A stretch of 64,000 nt of DNA from Symbiodinium natans (lineage: Eukaryota; Sar; Dinophyceae; Suessiales; Symbiodiniaceae). Positions 44,040-54,100 of the stretch are shown here, piece by piece. The DNA is taken from assembly GCA_905221605.1 (NCBI GenBank), contig CAJNDS010000946.1:674077-738076 (forward strand), written 5' to 3'. A program made the translations under genes and the position numbers. The first letter of the stretch is position 1, and each line of letters starts with the position of its first letter. The notes under the pieces are model-generated. The model had not been told where the DNA came from and made no database searches. It saw only the letters and a list, made by a program, of their open reading frames with translations.

Positions 44040-44190
44040 TTTAGGGCTTGGGGCTTAGGGCTTAGGGCTTAGGGCTTAGGGCTTAGGGCTTAGGGCTTAG
44101 GGCTTAGGGCTTAGGGTTTAGGGTTTAGGGTTTAGGGTTTAGGGTTTAGGGTTTAGGGTTTAGGGTTTAGGGTTTAGGGTTTAGGGTTTA
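44040..44190 (+). repeat. GGGCTTA array passing into TTTAGGG
   Basis: About nine GGGCTTA units change abruptly to about eleven TTTAGGG units. A second GGGCTTA block is at 13320-13392. Confidence 0.95.
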
Positions 44191-44238
44191 GGTCTCACGG
44201 CACTCCAAATTGCGAGCGCTTTGAGTTTCACCCCTTTC

Positions 44239-44294
44239 TAGGCACCTCCGTGCCCCCGAAGCGGAGGATGGTGCGAAACTGGCGTGCCCACAGG
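44239..44294 (+). CDS. Putative exon, frame uncertain
   Basis: TTTCTAG|GC acceptor, donor at the start of a TTTAGGG array. Candidate peptides are TSVPPKRRMVRNWRAHR and HLRAPEAEDGAKLACPQ; the minus strand is open as well. Confidence 0.35.
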
Positions 44295-44736
44295 GTTTAG
44301 GGTTTAGGGTTTAGGGTTCAGGGTTTGGGGTTTAGGGTTTAGGTTTTAGGGTTTAGGGTTCAGGGTTCAGGGTTTAGGGTTTAAGGTTTCGGGGTCAGAG
44401 TTCAGGGTTTAGGGTTCAGGGTTTAGGGGTTTAGGGTTTAGGGTTGACCTCGTGGTTGCTCGAAGCACTTGTTATGCATGAAGATGCGCATGTATATAGT
44501 TCTACGAATGAAGATTCAGGCGCCCTCAGAAGATGTGAAGCTGACAGTAGCATAAGGGGCTATCCCGGGTGGGTTTGGAGAGTGGAGGGGGAGGTTTAGC
44601 CTGCATCAGCTCTCCGTGCCGGACACAGGCACGCTGCGCCCAACTCCACCCTAACTCCCCCCCCCACGACCCCTTTCCCAAACAACTGAGGCCGAAGCCC
44701 GACACTTGACCAGTTTTGCGCACCCTGTGCCTTTGC

Positions 44737-44955
44737 AGCTGTCTTTCAGATCAGGCTTTACAAGTGAGTCTTCCGGAAAATCCGGACATACGCAGCTCGA
44801 AAGTCACTGTCGCATGTCATGATCCGTGGCAGGGACTTCAAAAATTCCTTGCATCCAGCAAGTCTACGAGTCTACAAGGTTGTCGTGGCCTTGTGGGCCA
44901 CCGCCACACACTCCGAAGCTTCTTTAAGAGAAACGGAGCAGCCCAAGTTAAGTAG
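44737..44955 (+). other. Unique 260-bp stretch before SMC1 with a possible exon
   Basis: The TTTGCAG acceptor at 44739 and ACAA|GTGAGT donor at 44770 would enclose LSFRSGFT. The frame beginning at 44716 stays open to 44955 without recognisable domains. It may be the 3' end of the preceding gene or intergenic. Confidence 0.3.
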
Positions 44956-44956
44956 C

Positions 44957-45085
44957 CAAGGACCCAGAGTAGGCCCTTATTGACTTTTTTTTGGGTTTAG
45001 GTTCCCTGATAAGCCCCTCTAAAGCCCCTGTAAACCCAAAAAGGGCACCCTTCGTATTCGTAGGTTTCTCTATTGGGTCTAGCAT
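44957..45085. mobile_element. Dispersed repeat family C, copy beside the SMC1 start
   Basis: Shares GACCCAGAGTRGGCCCTT, a TAAGCCCCT...AAACCC block, AAGGGCACCC and a TATTCsTAGGTT...TTGGGTCTA end with copies near 32255, 54650 and 19810. It ends 9 nt before the start-codon region, so it forms the immediate 5' flank of SMC1. No promoter elements are recognisable. Confidence 0.6.
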
Positions 45086-45094
45086 CTCGCAGCG

Positions 45095-45173
45095 ATGTCC
45101 CAAAATTCACCGGCTCGCGTCGAGAAGCTGGTGATTCAGAATTTCAAGTCCTACGCCGGGAGGCACGAGATAG
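45095..45173 (+). CDS. SMC1: SMC1 exon 1, start codon and FKSY motif
   Basis: ATG opens 26 codons plus one base, containing VEKLVIQNFKSYAGRHEI, the first strand of the SMC head domain. The length before FKSY fits SMC1 proteins, which supports this start. The frame hits a stop 20 nt past the exon, so splicing is required. The donor is GC (ATAG|GCGCC); joining to exon 2 restores IGPF. An AG lies two bases before the ATG (CGCAG|CG), which could be the acceptor for a trans-spliced leader. That is an inference; the leader itself is not encoded here. Confidence 0.9.
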
Positions 45174-48100
45174 GCGCCCCGCGGCAGATCTTCTAAGGGT
45201 AGTTCCCCTAAACCCTAAACCCTAAACCCTAAACCCTAAACCCTAAACCATGGTCGCTTAACACGGTCCCTTACCTTCCTTTAAGGGTTCTGAAGGTGGG
45301 GCCCTTGGGTTTTATAGGGATTCCCTTCTAAGGGTTTAGGGTTTAGGGTTTAGGGTTTAGGGTTTAGGGTTTAGGGCCCCTTCCAAGGGACCATGTAGCT
45401 ACCCTAAGAGATCTTGATTGAAACGGTTCAGGGTCTACAGGGTTCATGGCAGGTGCCACGCTCACAACATGCATTCCGGTGCAACTCCTGTCCGTGGTGC
45501 GACTGCGTTCCTTACACCCGAAACCCGAAGCCCTAAGCCCTAAACCCTAAACCCTAAACCCTAAACCCTAAGCCCTAAACCCTAAACCCTAAATCCTAAA
45601 CCCTAAACCCCAAACCCTAAAGCCTAAACCCTAAACCCTAAACCCTTGCTCCCGACGTTGTTCAAACGCAGGTCCTTTCGACAAGTTCACCTGCATCATT
45701 GGCCCCAATGGCTCTGGCAAGTCCAACATTATGGTGCGCCCCGGATCCCACGGGGTGTCGGTTGCCGTGCTTCGGACGTTGAAGGTTGCTGGCAAGTCGC
45801 TATCGATCTCGCCTCGGAATTCTAGGGTCGTTTTCGGCTTCCCGCCGTCCGGCTCAGAGGCTACACATGCAGGTGCTTTCGTTCGCGCACCTGATCTCAA
45901 CCATCGTTATCAAGAGCAACACGCCGTGAACATGGGTGATGGTCAACTACAGCAACATCATGAATGTCGTCAACGTTGTGCTGCTGGTGGTGATGGCGGT
46001 GATGGCCGTTGTCGTAGTCGAGGTCGTCGTTGTTGTCGTATTCGTGCTTCGTTTCCTCGACGTCGTCGTAGTCGTAGTAGTCGTTGTCGTCGTCGTCGTC
46101 GTCGTAGTAGCAGCAGCAGTAGCAGTAGCAGTAGAAGTAGCAGTAGCAGTAGCAGCAAGAGTAGCCATGGCAGTGGCAGTGAGTAGGTAGCAGTTAGTAG
46201 TTTGTAGTGAGTAGTTTGTAGTTAGAAGTTAGTAGTTCCCCAAAGAGTCTACTGTTGGGGTTCTAAATTCATTTAAGGATTGCCGACATTCTGAGAACTG
46301 TTGCCGGGTTCCTGGGCTCCTTGTCTCCCTTTGTTTCCCTTCATGTGGGTGGCCTTTCCGGGTTGCCGTGCTCCTCGCCTCCCTTCGTCTCCCGTCGCCT
46401 CCCGTCGTCTCCACTGTGATCTGCCTTTGACTTTTTGAGGTCCTCAGTGGTGTAATTAGCAGTTAGTGCTTGGTCGTTAGTCGTTAGTAGTTAAGAAGTT
46501 AGTAGCTACTAGTCAGTAGTCAGTAGTTCGTAGTTCGTAGTTAGTTGTTCGCAGGTAGTTGTTAGCAGTAGGTAGTAAGAAGTTTGTACTTACTGGTTTG
46601 TAGTCTGCAGTTAGAGGTTATCGTCATCCTCCTCCTCCTCCTCGTCGTCATGGTAGCGGTATGGGTACTGGTAGTTGTAGTGGTAGTGCTGGTGGTAGTG
46701 CTAGTGCTCGTGGTAGTGCTAGTGGCAGTGCGAGTGCTAGTGCTACTGCTAGTGCTACTGCCAGTGCTAGTGCTAGTGGTAGTGGTAGTGGCAGTGTTGG
46801 TAGTAGTCGTCGTCGTCGTGGTGGTGGTGGTGGCGGCGAGCGGTGGCGCTGGTGGTGAGTGTGTTAAATTGCTAAATGTTACGCACCCACTCTAAGCCCT
46901 GGACCCTAAGCCCGAAACAGGATGCCATCAGCTTCTGCCTGGGCATCAAAACGAAACACTTGCGTGGCGAGCGGTTGAAGGCCTGACCAACAGGGCTCCG
47001 GAAATTTCGGTTAGGGTTTCAGCGGTGTAGAGTTTTAAAGTTTACGGCCCAATTTACGGCCTAGGGAGTCCAAACCTCAATACCCTCCAGGTTTGCACAT
47101 TGAGGCTTCTGCGATGGAAGTTTGGGTTGGAAACCACGGTAGGGAAAAAGGGGCTTGTTTAGAACGGGTATTTGGGCAGGTTATCTTCGACGTATGTAGG
47201 GATTAGAAGGCCATAGTGTTAGCAACAGTTGAGGCTCCTGAATGAGGCGGATATCGCTCAAGGCTTTGAGTGTTCTTGAAGGTTCAAGTTTGCGCATGCG
47301 CAGGTTTAGGATTTCAGGGCGTTTAGGACTTTAGGGCCTTTAGGGCTTTGGGGCGAGCATTTCGGCCACCGTCCTTCAAGCAGAGAGGACACGAAGACGT
47401 TCGCAGTCGAAGCGGTCCCCAGCTACACTCCCATGTACCGCTGTAGGAGAAGGCAAACCCCAGAGTACAAAAGTAGTGGGGAGTGGGGTGGGTAAGGAGA
47501 ATGGGTAAGGCGGTTTAGGGTTTAGGGTTTAGGGTTTAGGGTTTAGGGTTTAATGAAACAGGAGTGGGTGGGTGGGTGAAAGTGGGAAGCGGGGAAGGTC
47601 GCAAGCCCAACGCCAGAACCCAAACTCCAAACCTTAAACCTCCAAGCCCCAACTGGGTAGTTCTCATGAGAGTCCCTTTTAGGCTCCTTTTTTTAGAGAG
47701 TGCTGTACTATATAATTAGAGAACAACCCAAACCCTAAACAGTAAACCCTAAACCCTCAACCCTGAACCCTAAACCCTAAACCCTGAACCCCTAAACCCC
47801 AAACCCTGAAACCTGAACCCTAAACCCTAAACCCTATCAGCCGGCTCTCTGTGACGGGGAAGGACCTCGTCTACCGTCGCGAGGACGAGACGGTGGATGC
47901 GAACCCGCGATCTGCGGAGGTCTTCTACCCAAGAAGGTTTGGGGTTTTAGGGTTTTAGGGTTTTAGGGTTCTAGGGTTCTAGGGTTTTAGGGGGGTTTTG
48001 GGGGGGTTTTAGGGGGGTTTTAGGGGGTTTTAGGGTTTTAGGGTTCTAGGGTTTTAGGGTGTTAGGGTGTTAGGGTGTTAGGGTGTTAGGGTTTTAGGGT

Positions 48101-51100
48101 TTTAGGGTTTTAGGGTTCTAGGGTTTTAGGGTTTTAGGGTGTTAGGGTTTTAGGGTTTTAGGGTGTTAGGGTTTTAGGGTTTTAGGGTTTTTGGGCTTTA
48201 GGGCTTTAGGGCTTGAGGGCTTTAGGGTTTTAGGGTGTTAGGGTTTTAGGGTTTGAGCAAACTGAATCTACCTGGTCCCTTTATATGGTCCCTTACCTTT
48301 GAAGGGTTCCGAACTACGGGCGCTTCGGTTTTAGAGGGTATGTAAGGGTTCCCCAATCAAGGGCCCATAAGAAAAGGACCATGAAACCCTAAGCCCTTAA
48401 CCCGAGAACCCGATCAGCCCTAAGACCGGGCTCCCGGAAGAGAAGCTTCAAGAGCTGAGGGTTTCTAGATTACCGGGCTTAGGGTTTAGGGTTTAGGGTT
48501 CAGGGTTTAGGATTTAGGGTTTCGGGTTTCGGGTTTCGGACCGGTTTCACGCCAGGCTAGCAGACAGCATTCAGGCCTCGCGTAGAGGCAAGGGGGCAGT
48601 CCGGCAGAGTTTTGGGCCTTGATTCGGTTTGGGGGGAAGCCCTGTCTCCACGTGACCCTAAACTCAACCTGAAACCGAAGTGAGAAGATATCTCGGCCTG
48701 CTTGGTGACAACCGAAATTGCTCGAAACCCTAAGCCCCACACCCTAGACCAAAGCTCAAAAACCTCGGAACGCTTGGATGTGTCTTTAGGCTTTCGGGAC
48801 TTGCGTAGTTCCTGTAGCACTTTTCAGGCCCTTTATCCGTAGAGCCCTGAGCTCAGGTGACTATGGCCTTCCGCTCCTCAAAAGGAGTGATGATGTACTT
48901 CGGCCGCTGGCCCAGGAGTTTTTTTTTTGGGGGGGGAAGCTTAGCCCGCTTTTTGGATAAGGGAGCCTGCCCGCTTTAGGTTTCTTGGGGTAGCTTTAGA
49001 ATGTAGGAGTAGTTGGTGAATTATTTGGAGAATTATTAGGCGAATATTTGTTTGAAGATTTTTTGAGAGAACATTTTGGGAATTATTGTGGCGAAATTAC
49101 CTCTTATGATTTAGTTGGATTTGGGCTGTTTTGCGGGATGGATATCTTAAAAAGCGGGCTAAGCTTCCCCTAGCTGGGGGGGGGGGGGGGGGGGTAGGGG
49201 TTCAGTGTTTAGGTTTTTTTTTTTTTTTTGGGGGGGGGGGGGGGGTGGGTTGGGGGCTTTCGGGATCTCTGGATTTAGGGTCAAGGACTCGAGGGTTTAA
49301 GGGCAAACCTTAAATCCTGAACCCTAAACCTTAAACCCTAAACCCTACACCCTAAACCCTAAACGATCCTACAGCTTGTGGCCGACCCTACAACCGGAAA
49401 CCCGCCAAACCCCCCGAAACCACAAAAAAACCCAAACATGGGATGTTCCCCCTTTTCGAACTGTCCTTAAAAGTGTTTAGGGTTTAGGGTTTAGGGATGA
49501 TAGTAGGGGTTACTATATTCCCTGTTAACGACTGTTAGTATAAGGGGGAACATCCCAGCCCCAAACTTAAAACCCAGAACAAGGCGCCTGCTGTTTAAGG
49601 GTTTTTAGGGTACAGCAACCTCCAGAAAGTTGGAACATGGCTTAAGGATGATTTGAGCTGAGATTCCCTTTGGTAGTATCTCTTTTGGGGTATGGGGCTA
49701 AGGCTGTTCCAACTCTCGGAGTTTACTGTAAGGGTTTACTTGGAGGTTCATGGTACTTTTTCTGCAAGAATAGCTGTACTTCTAACCCACTTGCAAGACC
49801 CTTTAAGTGCCCTAATATGGTTATAATTAGGTTATAAGTGCAGCTAGTATTGGGGTTAATAAGACCTAAACCCTGCACCCTAAATATTGGGTTAATAAGA
49901 CCCAAACCCTAAACCCTAAACCCTAAACCCTAAACCCTAAACCCTAAACCCTAAACCCTAAACCTCAAGGACCACTAAGTAGGGCTCTTGGGAAACTCCG
50001 GACCTTTCGGTTGTCATACCTGAGGCCGCTTCGTCACCAGCAGAGGCGAAGGCATCTACCGCTATGGCGGTGAAAAGGCCCCGCTCGCTGGGGTTAGGGT
50101 TCAGGGTTCAGGGTTCAGGGTTTAGGGTTGAGGGTTGAGGGTTTAGGGTTTAGGGTTTATGGTTCAGGGTTCAGGGTTTAGGGTTTAGGGTTTAGGGTTT
50201 AGGGTTCAGCATCTCAAGTCCGAGCATTCACTAGTCAAGCAGCTTGTCAAGTGTTGGAATAAAACCCCACCCACCCAAGAAACCCATAACATTGAGAAAA
50301 TATAAAAATCACTCAATACATTCCCAGTAGGCTTAAAGCTTAAGGTCCAGTTGGCTCAAAACCCGAAATCTAACTCTCAACCTACTGTGGCGGGGGAGGG
50401 TGGGGGGGGTGGGGGGGGTGGGGGGGGGTAGGGGACCCTCAGGGCCCTAAACCCTATGCCCCAGAGGCACCCGGGTGGAAAAAAACCGTTTGCCGACGAA
50501 GGGGGTTTAGGCCCCCCCCCGGGTGGAAAAAAAACCATTTGCCCACGAAGGGGGTCAGGGTTTAGGGCCCTTCCGGCTGGAAAAAAACCATTTGCCCACG
50601 AAGGGGGTCAGGGTTTAGGGCCCCCCCGACTGGAAAAAAACCATTTGCCCACGAAGGGGGTCAGGGTTTAGGCCCCCCCCCCCGGCTGGAAAAAACCATT
50701 TGCCCAGGCCCCCCCCGGTGGAAAAAAACCAGTTGCCCACGAAGGGGGTCAGGGTTTAGGGCCCCCCCGGGTGGAAAAAAACCATTTGCCCACGAAGGGG
50801 GTCAGGGTTTAGGGCCCCCCCGGGTGGAAAAAAACCATTTGCCCACGAAGGGGGTCAGGGTTTAGGGCCCCCCCGGGTGGAAAAAAACCATTTGCCCACG
50901 AAGGGGGTCAGGGTTTAGGGCCCCCCCCGGGTGGAAAAAAAACATTTGCCCACGAAGGGGGTCAGGGTTTAGGGCCCCCCCGGGTGGAAAAAAACCATTT
51001 GCCCACGAAGGGGGTCAGGGTTTAGGGCCCCCCCCCGCGTGGAAAAAAAACATTTGCCCACGAAGGGGGTCAGGGTTTAGGGCCCCCCCGGGTGGGAAAA

Positions 51101-54100
51101 AACCATTTGCCCACGAAGGGGGTCAGGGTTTAGGGCCCCCCGGGTGGAAAAAAACCATTTGCCCACGAAGGGGGTCAGGGTTTAGGCCCCTCCCCCCGGG
51201 TGGAAAAAAACCATTTGCCCACGAAGGGGGTCAGGGTGTAGGGCCCCCCCGGCTGGAAAAAAACCATTTGCCCACGAAGGGGGTCAGGGTTTAGGGCCCA
51301 AAGGCTCGGTTTTGATCAAAAATCCAGAAAACGAAAGCCCACCCAGAACCGTCGATTTCAGTACTAAAAAATCGCATTTTGAACTGGGACCCGGGCCGAT
51401 CCTGGGGTCCCCCTCATTTGGGGTGTTTTTGGAGGCACGGCCCAGGAAAAAAAACCATTTGCCCACGAAGGGGGTCAGGGTTTAGGGCCCAGAAAAAAAC
51501 CACATGCCCACGAAGGTCATTAGGGTTTAAATATACATAGTAAAAGAGGGTTTAGGGTTTAGGGTTTAGGGTTTAGGAGCCCGACTTGTGGGTTCTCTCA
51601 CGAGACCCCTTGCAAAGATGACCTGCACGTCGTGCGTTTCAGGTTTGGGGCAATGGCAACCCATAAAAGCTCCAGTTAGGAAGAATCCCATGAGCCCCAA
51701 ACCCCAAATCCCAAACCCCAAACCCTAAACCCCAAACCCCAAACCCCAAACCCCAAACCCTAAATCCTAAACCCTATAAACCCTAAACCCTGAACCCTAA
51801 ACCTAAACCCTAGCCCTGCGCCAGGTGCCCATGAGTCCCGTCAGCCCAGGCCCCAGGGGTGCAGGAGCACTTGTGCCTTTGGGTTTAGGGTTTAGGGTGT
51901 AGGGGGGTTGGGGTTCTGGGTTTATAGGGTGTGTTGGGTGTATTGGGTGTATTAAGGTGTATAGTGTGGTTTATGGGGTTTATTGGGTTTAGCTTTGTGG
52001 CTTAGAGGTTAGTTCTTCGGGTTTGGGCTTTGCGCCGTTTAGGTTTTGGGGTGTAGGGCCCTGCCATCCCTAGAGACTCTAAAGAGTTGCTTTAAGGACC
52101 TTAGTTCCCTAAACAGCGTGTCAACGCGAGGGGCTTCCAAACCCGAAACCCGAAACCCGAAACCCTAAACTCTAAACCCTAAACCTTGGGTTCGGCCGGT
52201 CCACACTAACAGTCACCACCAGCAGACCCACAAATAAAAGCACCCGGTAAATGCCAAAAAATTGACTGAGATTCCTGCTATTCCTGGTGCTATTCCTGGT
52301 GCTATTTCTGGTGCTATTTCTGGTGCATTTTTTTGTGCTATTCCTGGTGCTATTTCTGGTGCTATTTTTTGTGCTATTGTTTGTGCTATTTCTGGTGCTA
52401 TTTTTTGTGCTATTGTTTGTGCTATTTCTGGTGCTATTTCTGGTGCTGTTGCTGGTGCTATGTGACTAACAATCACCATCAGCAGACCCACAAAAAACAG
52501 CACCCGGTAAATGCTAAGCTGATAAAATTGACTGGGATTCCTGGTGCTATTTCTGGTGCTATTGTTTGTGCTATTTCTGGTGCTATTTTTTGTGCTATTC
52601 CTGGCGCTATTTCAGGTGCTATTTTTTGTGCTATTGTTTGTGCTATTTCTGGTGCTATTTCTGCTGCTATGTGACTAACAGTCACCACCAGCAGACCCAC
52701 AAAAATAAGCACCCGGTAAATGCTAAAATTGACTGGGATTCCTGGTGCTATTTTTGGCCTGTGTGTTATAAGGCCACGGCGTTATTTGACTGTTAGTGTG
52801 GACCGGCCGAACCCAACCTAAACCCTAAACCCTAAACCCTAAACCCTGAAACCTAAAGTTCAGAGTAAGCGGGCCGGGGGGATACAGCCCCGTGACTTAA
52901 AGCAACAAGCAGGGCTCGGGGCACAGAGCGGTTCAGGGTTTTGGTGTTTGTTCTCCCCTGAGCCCTCAGGGTTTAGGGTTTGGGGTGTAGGGCTTAGGGT
53001 TTAGGGTGCCCACCTATAAACTCTACACCCTCAATCCATGAATCCCAAACAGAACACCTAAGCACGAAGCCCTGAAGCCGTGAACCAGAGCTTCTTGAAG
53101 CCCTGAGCCCTTCAACCCTGAACACACGTCGTAGTCCTCCTAAGCCTCTAAACTCCTGGTTTTAAGGGTTTAGGCTTTTGGGGTTTAGGGTTTAGGGTTT
53201 AGGGTTTAGGGTTTAGGGTTTAGGGTTTAGGGTTTGGGGAAAACCTAAACCCCAACCCTCGTTCCCAAGGTTCAAGGGATTAGGACTCGTACCCCTAAGC
53301 TTGTACCCATAAGAGGTTCCCCTTAGTATACTCCTAATATGGCCCTGTTAATACTACCTGAAGGATCTTTCAGCAGGCTCCCCAATCCACAGTTTACAAC
53401 CTTAAGGGTTCAAGGTGAAACCCTGAACCCTGAACCCTAAACCCCAAACCCCAAACCCTAAACCCTAAACCCTAACCCCGTCCTCCGTCCCCAAGGTTAC
53501 GAGGTGTACTCCCAGAAGTTGGCCAACGAAAACATCTTCGTGAGAGCCGTGGGCTGATTCTGTGAAGAGCAGGGGTGGTGGTGGCTCCAGGAAGCTTAGG
53601 GAGCTTCGGGGGTTTAGGGTTTAGGGTTTAGGGTTTAGGGCTTAGGGCTTAGGGTTTAGGGTTTAGGGTTAGGGCTTTGGGTTTAGGGCTTTGGGATACA
53701 AAGGCGTACAGGTTGCTGAGCTTGAAAAAAGCCGAGCACCTTACACCCTGAAGCCCTCTGGCCCCAAGCCTCGCTAAACCCGGAACCCTGCAGCCGCAAT
53801 GCTTGTGATTGGGGGGTCGGACCCCTAAACCCTAACCCCTAAACCCTAAACCCTAAACCGCAAACCCTAAACCCTACAGGAAGTCTTGGGACCCCAGTCG
53901 GGCCTGCAAGGCACGAAGCTTCCTGGTCTTCCAGGGAGATGTGATGCAGATGGCCAGGCCAGCTGTCCCTTAAGGCTTAGGGTTTCGGGTTTAGGGTTTT
54001 GGGTTTGGGGTTTGCGGTTTAGGTTTAGGGTTTGGCGCTTAGTGTCTAGGGTTTCTTTAGCAAGGGCTTGCCCTAAACTCTCCAAGCCCCCAAGCCTCTG

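Noticed and set aside
44716-44955. 80-codon + frame as a complete small protein
   Set aside because: No domain, no supporting context, and a plausible splice donor interrupts it early; kept only as an undecided region.
45731-46895. Ser/Arg- and Val-rich open frames in SMC1 intron 2
   Set aside because: Encoded by GTC/GTA/GTG triplet runs and open in several frames at once.
47375-47440. Extra SMC1 exon between exons 3 and 4
   Set aside because: Peptide TKTFAVEAV is suggestive, but exon 3 to exon 4 joins in phase and gives LKDLVY as in other SMC1 proteins. An insertion there would break a conserved block.
50455-51300. CRISPR-like array
   Set aside because: The units are simply tandem and have no unique spacers. 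The setting is eukaryotic.
52213-52796. IAPEIAQ / CAISGAI repeat proteins on either strand
   Set aside because: All arise from the short internal repeats of the transposon at 52186-52816. Every frame is open, so there is no coding evidence.
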